DNA of 64,000 bases, from contig CAYRAM010000002.1 in the NCBI GenBank assembly GCA_964422295.1, positions 102,176-166,175 on the forward strand. The letters are read 5' to 3'. Origin of the DNA: UBA12191 sp964422295. GTDB taxonomy: Bacteria; Planctomycetota; UBA8108; UBA1146. The translations under genes and the position numbers were made by a program. Within the stretch, counting starts at the first letter, position 1. The number at the start of each line of letters is the position of its first letter. Below, piece after piece: positions 19,701-28,394 of the stretch. The notes under the pieces were generated by a model that had not been told where the DNA came from, did no database searches, and saw only the letters and a program-made list of their open reading frames with translations.

Positions 19701-22700
19701 GCTTAATACTGTCGATCCCCAAATCCCCCTCAAGATCGAGATCGGTTGCGATCGCATCGGTCGGATATCCCGTTTTCTCTGAGATGACCCGGATGAGGAG
19801 GTCCTCCAACCCTGAAGAGGAAGCGGATTGGAACCGGGATTGAGAAGTTGCCGTACTCCGGTGATCAATTTGTTCCCCCGTTGGGGAGCTGTTCGAATCT
19901 TCATTTGTACTCTGGGTTAGATCGCCACCGTAGTGATCAACGATGGAGGCGATCGTTCTCAGTGAACCCAAGGTCTCTGCAGGCAGCGCTTCAAGGTCTG
20001 GTCTCTGTTGACGCAGAGCGGAGAGGATCTCCACCCTTTTGATGCTGTCGATGCCGAGATCAGATTCGAGATCGAGGTTGACGTCGATGGCACTGTCGGG
20101 GTATCCGGTTTTCTCTGCGACAACCTGGACGATGAGATTTGCCAAGGTGTTATCAGGTTCCTTTGAGAAGCTTCGATCCGGTTCGATCGCTGGCGGGATG
20201 GCAGAAGTTGCTTCTTGTAATGGTTCACCACTGGGAATCTCGTTATCGGGTTGAAAGTGATCGACAAGAGCGTCGATGGTTCGCAATGATCCCAAGATCT
20301 CCGGAGAGAGAGTCGGCAAGTCTGGATTTTGCTGACGCACGGCGGACAAGATTTCAACCCGTTTGATACTGTCGATACCGAGATCCGCTTCAAGGTCCAT
20401 CGTTGGATCGATGGCGGTAAAGGGATATCCGGTTTTTTCTGCGACCACTTCAGTCATGAACTTCACAAGGTCAGTTCGTTCATTCGCCGAGAAAGGTGCT
20501 TCCCCTCCCAGATCAGTTTTTGGGACAGACTGATCCAATCGCTCAGGAGCTGAGTTCTCTGGGGGGGAAATTGTCGCAGCAGGCACCGCCTCAGATGTCT
20601 CATGCCCAGAGATTGAAGGAACTGGTGAAACTTCATTTGTCAGAGATTGCGCCAATGTTTCTTCAGCACTCCTTTGACTTCGATCGAGTAACTCCCTGAT
20701 TTCCTGGGCTTTCTCGATGACATTCATGAGTGCTTCCTGTTGATCGAGCAGATCTGTGGAGTGTTGTTCTGAATGGGAGGGAGATGAGGCGAGAGGATTT
20801 TCTATGGTGTTTCCTTGCTGGCCTCTGGTGGAGACAGTTTTCAGAGGAGCCTGGATCGATTTGGTCGGTGCGGTATCGAGGTTTGCAGGGGGACCCGGAA
20901 CAGGGCGAGCATCCTTTGCCGGAAGCCCCTCACCGGGACGCAAGTTCGCTCCCCTGAGCCACACTGCAGGGCCCTTGCCTTCCATCGATGGTCGTTGCTG
21001 TCGGGGTTTCCATGCGGACAACTGGATCGGATACCCACGACTGGCGATGACCGCAACAGCTCTCGCCAGAGTTCGCCCATCCTCTTCCATTCCATCGGTG
21101 GGCTGGACAACAATTTCTCTGGAGTAAGAAGCGGAGATGGAACGGATCAATCCGCTGAGAATCCTTCCTGGGCCGACTTCGATAAATGTGGTTGCTCCCT
21201 GATCCAGCATCGACTCGATCATCTCTTTGAAGAGGACTGGTTTGGCGATTTGGTGCGCCAAAAGTGTTCGACATGTTTGTTCATCCTCGGGATATGGTTT
21301 CCCCGTGGAGTTTGCGAACACAGGTCCGGAGGGCTGGTCAAAGCCCACCTTTTGCAACACTTCTTCAAAGGGTTGCGCCGCCGATGCCACTTTGCTGGAG
21401 TGAAATGCCGCTGCCACCGGCAGTGGAGTGCAGCGGATGCCCCGATTCTGGAGTAGACCTTTGGCAGCCTCGATGGAATCGAAAGCTCCGGAGAGGACCG
21501 CTTGTTCCGGTGCATTCCTGTTGGCAACGATCAGGTCGGGCCAATTTTCACGAACCAACCTCTCCAGTTCATCCAGGGGGAGTTGCACTGCGAGCATCGT
21601 TCCTGCATCGAGGCCTCCCGCTTCTGCCATCAATCGCCCTCGGAAGTTGGATAACTGATGAAAATCCGATTCACGAATGCATCCCGATGCGGCAAGTGCA
21701 GACAGCTCACCAAAAGAGTGTCCGGCAAAGAGCTCGCCTTGAATCCCCAATCCCGTGAGAATTCGGTGTACTCCGAGGCTGACGGCTCCGATGGCGGGCT
21801 GGGCAATCTCTGTCCTTCGCAATTCCTCTTCTTGCGAACCTCTCTGGCTACTCCATGAGCGAACTGGCCAGATCCTGTCAGCCAATCCAGTCTCATTGGC
21901 AGGATTCCAAAAGCTGGCCTCTGCGACATCCAATGTCGCCATCAGCGCTGGAAAACGACAGGCGAGATTTCTGCACATGTCCAACTGTTGAGAACCCTGT
22001 CCCGGGAAAACCATTGCCAGGGAGCCACGAACCGGACCGTGGTCGCGGTCGATCCCGGCGGGGAGCTGCCAGTGGGGGAGATTTTCGCGATCCAGTTGTT
22101 GGAGAGATTGATCGATGAGATCGATCAATTGGCCATCTTCTGAAAGCGTGATCAACAAGCGATGTGCATCGGTAGATCGGAATGACTGGCGAGTTTCACG
22201 AGCCAAAGCGGAGATGGACGCATCGGTTTTTCCATCTAAAATTCGTAGTCGAAATTCTCGGATTGAAGAGGCCAGCAGTTCTTTGTCATCAGCGGAAAAT
22301 GCGAAAATTTCGCTGATTCCCTGCCAATCGGCTTCGCTTCTCTTTGCACCAGCTTCTTCGAGGACAGCGTGAAAATTGCTTCCACCAAATCCGAATGATG
22401 AAACCGCTGCACGGCGCGGATGATGAGGGGGTCGAACCCAAGGGCGTGCGAATTCCTCGATGTGAAATGGGCTGCGGGTATCCGCAAGAGAATCGAGAGG
22501 ACGGCGAATCTTCAGACTGGGAGGTTGTACCTTGTGGTGCAGTGCGAGCACAGCCTTGATAATTCCCGCTGCGCCTGCTGCAGCCTTGGTATGACCAACC
22601 TGGGATTTCACTGATCCCAATGCAACGCTTCCAGGCCTCGCTCCGGCTTGTCGATAGACTTCGTCGAGAGCTTTCAGTTCAGTCGCATCCCCAACTGAGG

Positions 22701-23778
22701 TGCCTGTCCCGTGAGCTTCAACCATGCCGATGGTATCGGGAGCAACATTTGCAAGTTGGTATGCATCTCTGAGTGCTCTTTGCTGTCCTGGTGCAGTTGG
22801 GGCGTAAATCGCCGCTCCTTTGCCGTCTGAGGAGGTCCCCACCGACAATAGGTGGGCGTAGATTCTGTCACCATCCCTGAGCGCATCTCCCAGTCGCTTG
22901 AGGACGACTACCCCGAGTCCTTCTCCCAGGACTGTGCCATCCCCATCTGCATCGAAGGGACGGGCATCGCCGGTTGCAGACAAAGCCGGGGTTTTGGAAA
23001 AACACATGTACATGAATATGTCGTTGAAGGTATCGATTCCGCCGGTAACAACCATGTCCGATCGCCCGCTCCTCAACTCAAGTGCAGCGAGATGAACCGC
23101 AGCCAAAGAGGAGGCGCAGGCGGCATCGGTTACGCAGTTGGTTCCATGGAGATCAAGTCGATTGGCGATTCTTCCAGCGACCACATTGCCCAACAAACCG
23201 GGGAAAGAGTTTTCCTGCCAATCGACATAACCGGCGGAGATTTTTGCAACGACGTCTGCAGCAATCTGGTCATCCACACCTGATTCTTTAAGAGCTTTCC
23301 ACCACAAAGGGTGACTGAGACGAGCGCCGAGGGGAATCACCAACTCGAGCGCACCGGTCACTCCGAGGATGACGGAGGCTTTGCTTCGATCAAAAGTCTT
23401 CCTGGCGTCGTAGCCGGCGTCTTCCAGTGCTTGACGGGCAGCGACTAGGCCCAGCAACTGAGAGGTGTCTGTCGCCTCCAAGTCGCGGGGAGTAATTCCG
23501 TAATCAAGGGGATGGAATGGAATTGGCGAAAGGAAAGCTCCACGATTTCCATAAGTCCTGTCAGGAGAACTTTTATCCGGATCGTAATAATCACTCTCTT
23601 GCCAATATCCTTCGGGAATCTGGTTTACTTGGTCAGCGCCACCACGCAGGCCCGCCCAGAAGCCGTGACGATCCTGGCTTCCGGGGAAGAGGCAGCCGAG
23701 ACCCACGATGGCGATGGATTCTTCTGACTGATCCGTTTCTTTTTGGCTGGAGGGGTCTGAATCTCTCGAGCGCATCAT
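16717..23778 (-). CDS. pfaA: PUFA synthase PfaA (KS-MAT-4xACP-KR-DH)
   Basis: A 2353-residue multidomain synthase. Ketosynthase (~20-475): C221 in DAACASSL, H356, H396. Malonyl-CoA acyltransferase (~585-900): FPGQGSQ, S688 in GHSFGE, H793 in an AFH motif typical of malonyl specificity, IEVGPG. Four tandem acyl carrier domains follow with attachment serines S1137, S1245, S1357 and S1472, each in LGIDSIKRVEILSA. Ketoreductase (~1570-2020): NADPH loop GGARGVT (1772-1778), serine ~1942, Y1955 in ADYAAANE. A PKS-type dehydratase-like domain at the end (~2075-2345) has H2095 in DHVLQGRAVIP. All key residues are present, so it should be active once phosphopantetheinylated. It is translationally coupled to pfaD upstream and pfaC downstream. 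Confidence 0.94.
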   Translation of the reverse strand: MMRSRDSDPSSQKETDQSEESIAIVGLGCLFPGSQDRHGFWAGLRGGADQVNQIPEGYWQESDYYDPDKSSPDRTYGNRGAFLSPIPFHPLDYGITPRDLEATDTSQLLGLVAARQALEDAGYDARKTFDRSKASVILGVTGALELVIPLGARLSHPLWWKALKESGVDDQIAADVVAKISAGYVDWQENSFPGLLGNVVAGRIANRLDLHGTNCVTDAACASSLAAVHLAALELRSGRSDMVVTGGIDTFNDIFMYMCFSKTPALSATGDARPFDADGDGTVLGEGLGVVVLKRLGDALRDGDRIYAHLLSVGTSSDGKGAAIYAPTAPGQQRALRDAYQLANVAPDTIGMVEAHGTGTSVGDATELKALDEVYRQAGARPGSVALGSVKSQVGHTKAAAGAAGIIKAVLALHHKVQPPSLKIRRPLDSLADTRSPFHIEEFARPWVRPPHHPRRAAVSSFGFGGSNFHAVLEEAGAKRSEADWQGISEIFAFSADDKELLASSIREFRLRILDGKTDASISALARETRQSFRSTDAHRLLITLSEDGQLIDLIDQSLQQLDRENLPHWQLPAGIDRDHGPVRGSLAMVFPGQGSQQLDMCRNLACRFPALMATLDVAEASFWNPANETGLADRIWPVRSWSSQRGSQEEELRRTEIAQPAIGAVSLGVHRILTGLGIQGELFAGHSFGELSALAASGCIRESDFHQLSNFRGRLMAEAGGLDAGTMLAVQLPLDELERLVRENWPDLIVANRNAPEQAVLSGAFDSIEAAKGLLQNRGIRCTPLPVAAAFHSSKVASAAQPFEEVLQKVGFDQPSGPVFANSTGKPYPEDEQTCRTLLAHQIAKPVLFKEMIESMLDQGATTFIEVGPGRILSGLIRSISASYSREIVVQPTDGMEEDGRTLARAVAVIASRGYPIQLSAWKPRQQRPSMEGKGPAVWLRGANLRPGEGLPAKDARPVPGPPANLDTAPTKSIQAPLKTVSTRGQQGNTIENPLASSPSHSEQHSTDLLDQQEALMNVIEKAQEIRELLDRSQRSAEETLAQSLTNEVSPVPSISGHETSEAVPAATISPPENSAPERLDQSVPKTDLGGEAPFSANERTDLVKFMTEVVAEKTGYPFTAIDPTMDLEADLGIDSIKRVEILSAVRQQNPDLPTLSPEILGSLRTIDALVDHFQPDNEIPSGEPLQEATSAIPPAIEPDRSFSKEPDNTLANLIVQVVAEKTGYPDSAIDVNLDLESDLGIDSIKRVEILSALRQQRPDLEALPAETLGSLRTIASIVDHYGGDLTQSTNEDSNSSPTGEQIDHRSTATSQSRFQSASSSGLEDLLIRVISEKTGYPTDAIATDLDLEGDLGIDSIKRVEILSALKQERSDLPTLPPEQLGTLRTILQLVEALSSPQTSSQQTSTPEVVDATPAIPAIIDSTPPQKPDEENTTQDSLIPLLLNVISEKTGYPEDAIGVDLDLESDLGIDSIKRVEILSALRQHRPDLPAIPAEKLATLRTIQQIAGWYKDSHPQSALEGSFAKDTVPPAESGSGHVDASDLPRSSSPLILARSMMRNLSPLNTATERSLCWDAEWWVIGNDSNIREGIATQLEKRNVKARHCPLQDHDLFRSSGAQIGGIILVASLEPDESEPLELFRWIQEAGRRLGNHSEVPTSLHVITRLGGEFGCPSDQTRGDLPVVNPLGGALLGMTRCAAREWDEVVVRGIDLEADDRGTNRAVEEVVTEIFHGEETWVGLTSAGRMEWNLDHFSPAPPGPSPIGTGDLVIVSGGARGVTYECLESLTRDAAPALYLLGRTPAPGNEPDWALGLQDDALESRLFELASGTRSPAEIRREATLIRQSRQIQSRIDLFRSRGCDVTYHSVDVRQRQALASILAEARQRHGEVRGIIHGAGVLADSWIVDKSEEDFLKVWQTKVDPALHLLDLCSGDDLSLIQFFSSTTATLGRKGQADYAAANETLNQLARREAHLRPQCHVSSIGWGPWDGGMVESGLKDLFHSEGVGLIDLPQGAAHFVSQTRTSGSFHHIALRSHGDQPNFLQSISEFPEPKVSRRDTRTFSTPEKTNSSVSADPVWEEQLQLDISCESDPTLRDHVLQGRAVIPAALLVEWCAQVATHRNPGLEFIGVDNFRVLKGVVMGGRDIAQLAFFCATPTHHENQLIVPVEIRSRGPEARIHAKTEILLGEHEQANSSLRVRSNVTTEDYSQVLFHGESFRCLQSVIGLSDEGITFTATGTPSPGMGFRSPLLPFWLVDPLRLDAIFQALIIWSQNTVGAPCLPCAISKLRIHGHARMGALETRVELERFSPSMASAEAEVLNEDGEPLMTISGAEVVIDSALEAAFQQQELSEEAQP
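19250..20480 (-). repeat. Tandem array of four acyl carrier protein domains inside pfaA
   Basis: Four coding repeats of about 324-345 bases, with attachment serines at residues 1137, 1245, 1357 and 1472 (spacings 108, 112 and 115 residues). The cores are almost the same (DLE.DLGIDSIKRVEILSA), while the linkers of about 30-50 residues are variable and rich in S, T, P and E. In PUFA synthases, ACP number is known to influence product yield. The repeats are a likely site of recombination or misassembly. Confidence 0.9.
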
Positions 23779-25487
23779 GAAGGATTCCTTACACGATCAT
23801 TGAAATTCACAGGCGGTGCGGAATTTTCATCCGTCTTGGTGGCGGGGTCGAACCATGATCCTGCCGGAAGTTGATATCCAAGGCGCTGAAGATCATTGGC
23901 TCGACAACGAAGTGCGGCCCCCTCCATGAGGGATCTGGAGACGACAGCCACTCTTCTTTCTTCGGGGATTTCAAGAAAACTTCCACGGACCCATTCGTTG
24001 AATGCTCCCATTGCAGGACCGCACCACACCTGATAGTCAAGCACTCGATCGGGATCCCCGTGATTGGCCCAGTCCGATGATTTCCCAAGATACCAACGGA
24101 AGATGAGAGCCATTCTGTGGTGGGCATCGGTCTCTGCCCGTTCCACCTGTTTCGGCTCGCGTTCAAGGAAGAAATCTCGTGTGTAAGCCCACACTTCTTC
24201 GAGTGGCATTCGGAAAATTTCCTTTTCGATACGTTGCCGATCTTCGATGGGGATCTCTTCGATGCATGTGTGTTTACGATACAATTCCAGGAGTCGCCGT
24301 GCACGAGTTCCAAACATGGTTCCTCGACGCAAGACTTGCAGGTGAACTCCCATTTCAAACATGTCGGAAGCGGGAGCCATGATGACATCTGCGGGCCCCG
24401 CCTGTGCGAGCATATCCCTGACCAATTGGCTGGATCCTGATTCGATGCAAGCCTGATGGACCGATCCGATGACCACATAACCGGCACCCAGTGCCAATGC
24501 GGAGGCGATGGCTGCGGGAGTTCCCAGGCCCCCTGCTGCGCCAACACGTACACCGAGTGCACGGGGCAGGTTTGCGCCGATTCTGTCACGCAAATCGCAA
24601 AATGCCGGAACCAGTGTTGTGAGGGGGCGGTTGTCGGTGTGTCCGCCTGAATCTGCCTCTGCGGTCAAATCGTCGCAGATTGGCCATTCCTTCGCCCATT
24701 GGGCCTGCTCGGAACTGATCTCCCCCTGTTCGAGTAATCGACTGATCCACTCAGCGGGTGCAGGAGAAAGAAACTTGCTGGCAACTTCCAGGCGGGAGGC
24801 TTTCGCCATGATGGAAATGCGTGGGACGATCTCGCCAGATGGTTCGCGGTGCAGGCTTTGAATCCGAAGTTTGACCAACGGCTCTGTCAGATCCAGGTAC
24901 GCACTGGCTTCTACATGGCGGACCCGTCGCAAGCCCAGCAATCGTGCCACTTCTGATTCGATGGTGGGCTCGGCAGGACTGTGGATCAGGTTGCATCCCC
25001 AAGCGCCTCCCCGATTGCGTCGTTCCAATTCCTGCAGGGCGAAGTCTACTCGATCAGGGGTTTGTCCCGCAGCACCATAGAATGCGAGATTGCCTGCTTT
25101 AACGAGGGAAGATACCAGATCGACACTGGCGATTCCGTTTGCCATCGATCCACCGACGTAGGCTTGATTGAGACCGTGAGCACGAATGAAACTCCGGTCT
25201 CCCAGGGAAGAGGGGGGGGTCGGAGGAAGGAACCCGCAAGTTTCCGAGAGTGAGCCCATCAACGGACCAGCGGTGCTTGCGCCTGATTCCGATACGTTGC
25301 GGTAAAGTCTTGGTCGGTCAAAGGTGCCGCCGACAATCCAGCCTTGATCGAGATCGTTGAACGCCCTGTCAAAGGAGATCTCCTCGATGCGGTGTGAGGA
25401 ATCCAGATTCTGAAACAAGGAGGAGCGCGCTTGATCAGCGAGTGGGGACTCTTCCAGGCCGTCACTTTCACCGAATCCGGATGCCAT
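23775..25487 (-). CDS. pfaD: PfaD, FMN-dependent trans-acting enoyl reductase of the PUFA synthase
   Basis: TIM-barrel enoyl reductase related to 2-nitropropane dioxygenase/FabK; it reduces selected enoyl intermediates on the synthase ACPs. Seen: the N-terminal PfaD region, the conserved block EADSGGHTDNRPL (277-289) and the FMN-phosphate segment AGGLGTPAAIASALALGAGY (318-337), followed by VIGSVHQACIESG. At 570 residues it is close to other PfaD proteins. It is the first gene of the operon. The ATG at 25487 has AGGGGG about 6 bases upstream, and its stop overlaps the pfaA start by 4 bases. Placing the ER gene first resembles the pfa1-pfa2-pfa3 order of myxobacteria more than the pfaABCD order of Shewanella. 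Confidence 0.93.
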   Translation of the reverse strand: MASGFGESDGLEESPLADQARSSLFQNLDSSHRIEEISFDRAFNDLDQGWIVGGTFDRPRLYRNVSESGASTAGPLMGSLSETCGFLPPTPPSSLGDRSFIRAHGLNQAYVGGSMANGIASVDLVSSLVKAGNLAFYGAAGQTPDRVDFALQELERRNRGGAWGCNLIHSPAEPTIESEVARLLGLRRVRHVEASAYLDLTEPLVKLRIQSLHREPSGEIVPRISIMAKASRLEVASKFLSPAPAEWISRLLEQGEISSEQAQWAKEWPICDDLTAEADSGGHTDNRPLTTLVPAFCDLRDRIGANLPRALGVRVGAAGGLGTPAAIASALALGAGYVVIGSVHQACIESGSSQLVRDMLAQAGPADVIMAPASDMFEMGVHLQVLRRGTMFGTRARRLLELYRKHTCIEEIPIEDRQRIEKEIFRMPLEEVWAYTRDFFLEREPKQVERAETDAHHRMALIFRWYLGKSSDWANHGDPDRVLDYQVWCGPAMGAFNEWVRGSFLEIPEERRVAVVSRSLMEGAALRCRANDLQRLGYQLPAGSWFDPATKTDENSAPPVNFNDRVRNPS

Positions 25488-25645
25488 CGATCGCCCCCTG
25501 ACTGCCTGGAACTTGAGGACAGGAACTGACCTGACCGCGATCGCCCAAGATACATCCGGTAAAGCGGTGAAGCACCCAGATTGGGGGGATAGGGGACGAT
25601 TGAGTGAAATTTGGCGGGAGAACCCCAGAAGGGATCAGCGGCCCT
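25488..25645 (-). promoter_or_regulatory. Leader region of the pfa-ole operon
   Basis: The only gap (158 bases) between the lipid operon and the upstream co-directional gene, so any dedicated promoter should be here. A short imperfect GC hairpin (AGCCCT/AGGGCC, around 25633-25648) overlaps the upstream stop but has no T-run. No convincing -35/-10 or sigma-54 pair was found. Read-through from upstream therefore cannot be excluded. Confidence 0.35.
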
Positions 25646-28387
25646 TCAGGGCTGCACGATGAGTTCGTAAGAGAGATCCTCTGCAGGTGCAGAATTTGCT
25701 CCAGAGACCTTCAGCAGCAGCAATCCAGAGGGATCAGATGACACCCCTGTGAGGAAAGGATCGAAGAAGAAGGGGGGCAGGGCACTCGCAGACTGAATCA
25801 GCGTCAGGTCTGCGGGATTGTATTGTTCCAGGATGGGGATCATTTGCGAGGCTTGACGACGGGCAATCACCTCAACCTGCAGAGGTGTCGTGGGGCTCAC
25901 ACGGAACAGGTACCAGTCCTCATCCTGGGGTGATTCCAACTCACCGGAAAGGTGGAGACTCCGGACAGGAAACATCGGAGTGGTAAAGGGGTCATCGTTG
26001 GCCTCTTCCAAGGCGATGTCCTCTGCGATGGTTGAGCCTATCCGGTAGGGCAATACCCGGTAAAGGTCAGATCCATTCCCAAGTCCCGGATGTGGCAGAA
26101 TTTCGATGGTTGCGAAATCTCCAGGAATGAGCCCGGGTAGCACAAGGTTGAGCGATTCATTATGGATAGACTTTGTCGCATTCTGGGTTTGGTCCAATCC
26201 GTTCACACTGATGTGGACTGCATCCAAAAGCTGGTTTGACGGAGGTCTGGAAAACAACAATGTCCATCGTGCAGTGGATTGTGGTGTCGAAGGGGATGGA
26301 TCGACAGACAAAAGTTGCGCCTGTCCGGGTGGATCTGGTAGAGCCGGATCTGCTCCAACAAATGAGAGCGCATTGTTTCCACTGGGGCCAATGTTTTCGG
26401 GAAGATTGCCATCTCCCAAGACATAAGGATTGCCATTGTTTAAGGCGAGCGAATGAGGGAGTGGAGTAGAATCTTCATGGGGTCCCGTTTCATCTTCCCA
26501 GACAAACACCGCAACTTCTCCACGGGATCTGACGGGGGCTGGATCAAGCAGATAACCGCCCCCTTCGAGAGGAGTGTACGTGCGCAATACCCCATCATCG
26601 CCCACTTCAACCCGATGACTTTGGAAGGGTGGAAGCTGTATTGGCGTATGCAGCGTGCCATCGGCAAGCCATTGACCCCATAAAAATTCCACGGGTGATG
26701 AGATGACTTCCTCGTCCCCCAAAAGGGAGGAGTTGGGTAATTGGAAAGGCAGATTTGAGCCAGAGATAAGGCAATATCTGGTGCTGGACAGGTCGTCATC
26801 AGCATCGAATCCTGAGGCGATGCTGTCCTGGAGTTGGATCATGCCACGAGGAGCATCTACGGGGCCCACTCCGTTTCCAGTAATCCAGCAACGGGTGACG
26901 AAAATGCTGCAGAGATCCAGGAGAGAGACGCCCATTCGACGATTTCCCAAGATATTGCAATTTCTCACCAAGGCTTCGGATCCATTGGGAATGGCGGAGA
27001 CAGAAATCCCATCGGTCCCATTTGCACTGATCTGACAACGACTGATGCGAAATCCCGCTGGTGCATCCCCATCAAGAAAGACTCCAGCCAAACCATTATC
27101 ACGGATCTGGGAATCATCGATACGAACGCGGATATCGATCGCATCGAGAGGTGAAGAATCGATATCGATCACGATTCCTTCGAGAAAGTTTTCCGAGATT
27201 TCACAGTTTCGAATTTTGACTCGCGTCGAAGATGGAATATTCGCATCCCATAGATCACTTTCTATCGCAGCCAAGTCGAGGTCAATTCCCTCGTCACCAT
27301 TTTGGTGTACTCTGCAGCGACTGATCTCCACCTTTGCTTCTTTTCCGAATCCGCTATGGATCCATTGGCTTTCGATTCCTTCGTTGAGGTTGTTTCGAAT
27401 CTCGGAGTTATCGATGTGAATCTGTGGAATCCCGACGATGCGTAGCCCTTCTCCGTTGCAATCACTGATCAGGCAGTCACCGATAAATGCTTCGATGACA
27501 TTTCCTTCCAGGAAATCGCTCCTGAGGTCTATCCCCTGGGTGATAGAACCGGATAACTGGCATCGGGTGATCCTGCAGATGCAGTCTTCTGCGTAGACGC
27601 AACTCTCTGCAATATTGTTTCCCGCAAGGATCAGACCATCGATTCCACTCAAGAGATCACCAGGGCGAATATTGACAATGTCTGTCGGAAAGAGGATGCC
27701 AAATTGGCTCGCCTGCTGGAGTGGATCCCTGAGTTCGGGATTAAAGGAGATTTCGAAGCCTCCGAAGACCATCATCCCAGGCAAAAGGAACAGATTTTCA
27801 GGGTAGAGACCTTCCGCGACATGGAAGTTGATTCCCCCCAGGGGAATGCTCTCTGCAATTGCCTGCCCCATCGTTGGGTAAGCAGTTTGGGGAGTAAGAC
27901 CATCTGCCCCCGCCTGGCTTGCACCTGAACGAACGTAGCGGATAGGGTTAGGGGTCACCGGCCACACAGCCAATTCAGGACTGACTTCAAGGTCCGAATC
28001 CCGGGCGAGAACCATGACATCTACAGTCTCACCATTTTGCATGTCTTCGACACGGATTCGGGTCTCGCCCACCAAGATCGCAGTGGGCTCTGCCAAGTCA
28101 TGGGCTGTTCCAAAAGGGGTGACAAAAACCAGATACTCGATTTCACTCTGTTCAGTGAGATCATCGGTGGCAGCATCCCAGGAGACTTGAATCCAGCCGT
28201 CTCCACCGATGACATCTGTAACACCACCAAATCTTGGATGGGTAACCAATGCCAGCCCGCTTGCACCCAGTCCTCCGGTATCCTCGATGGGGATCTGATC
28301 TATGGTGGGTCTGGGGGGAGGCGTAAACCGGTCACACCCCATAACCAACAGCGTCACAGAGAAGAAAAGGTGAAGGAAACGCACCAT
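25646..28387 (-). CDS. Lipoprotein with FN3-like and right-handed beta-helix domains
   Basis: The start is placed at the ATG at 28387 (MVRFLHLFF...), which gives a lipoprotein signal peptide with cysteine 18 in LLVMGC and begins 7 bases after the preceding gene ends; the longer frame runs into that gene. After a proline-rich spacer and an FN3-like region (~50-140), YVRSGASQAGADG marks the start of a parallel beta-helix (DUF1565/pectate-lyase-like fold) with repeated motifs such as SGSITQGIDLRSDFLEGN and ISRCRVHQNGDEGIDLD. The C-terminal ~350 residues include a PPC-like domain (DEDWYLFRVSPTTPLQVEV). Probably a surface lipoprotein that binds or processes polysaccharide; no catalytic site can be assigned. 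It is a paralogue of the protein at 41232-43370 and the last gene of the glycan run. Confidence 0.7.
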   Translation of the reverse strand: MVRFLHLFFSVTLLVMGCDRFTPPPRPTIDQIPIEDTGGLGASGLALVTHPRFGGVTDVIGGDGWIQVSWDAATDDLTEQSEIEYLVFVTPFGTAHDLAEPTAILVGETRIRVEDMQNGETVDVMVLARDSDLEVSPELAVWPVTPNPIRYVRSGASQAGADGLTPQTAYPTMGQAIAESIPLGGINFHVAEGLYPENLFLLPGMMVFGGFEISFNPELRDPLQQASQFGILFPTDIVNIRPGDLLSGIDGLILAGNNIAESCVYAEDCICRITRCQLSGSITQGIDLRSDFLEGNVIEAFIGDCLISDCNGEGLRIVGIPQIHIDNSEIRNNLNEGIESQWIHSGFGKEAKVEISRCRVHQNGDEGIDLDLAAIESDLWDANIPSSTRVKIRNCEISENFLEGIVIDIDSSPLDAIDIRVRIDDSQIRDNGLAGVFLDGDAPAGFRISRCQISANGTDGISVSAIPNGSEALVRNCNILGNRRMGVSLLDLCSIFVTRCWITGNGVGPVDAPRGMIQLQDSIASGFDADDDLSSTRYCLISGSNLPFQLPNSSLLGDEEVISSPVEFLWGQWLADGTLHTPIQLPPFQSHRVEVGDDGVLRTYTPLEGGGYLLDPAPVRSRGEVAVFVWEDETGPHEDSTPLPHSLALNNGNPYVLGDGNLPENIGPSGNNALSFVGADPALPDPPGQAQLLSVDPSPSTPQSTARWTLLFSRPPSNQLLDAVHISVNGLDQTQNATKSIHNESLNLVLPGLIPGDFATIEILPHPGLGNGSDLYRVLPYRIGSTIAEDIALEEANDDPFTTPMFPVRSLHLSGELESPQDEDWYLFRVSPTTPLQVEVIARRQASQMIPILEQYNPADLTLIQSASALPPFFFDPFLTGVSSDPSGLLLLKVSGANSAPAEDLSYELIVQP

Positions 28388-28394
28388 GCTGACC

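Noticed and set aside
23775..25487. Label '2-nitropropane dioxygenase' for the first operon gene
   Set aside because: The EADSGGHTDNRPL block, length and operon partners fit PfaD; the dioxygenase label reflects only the shared fold.
25630..25650. GC hairpin at the end of the upstream lipoprotein gene as an intrinsic terminator for the run before pfaD
   Set aside because: The stem is only 5-6 pairs with a very small loop and no T-run follows on the minus strand.
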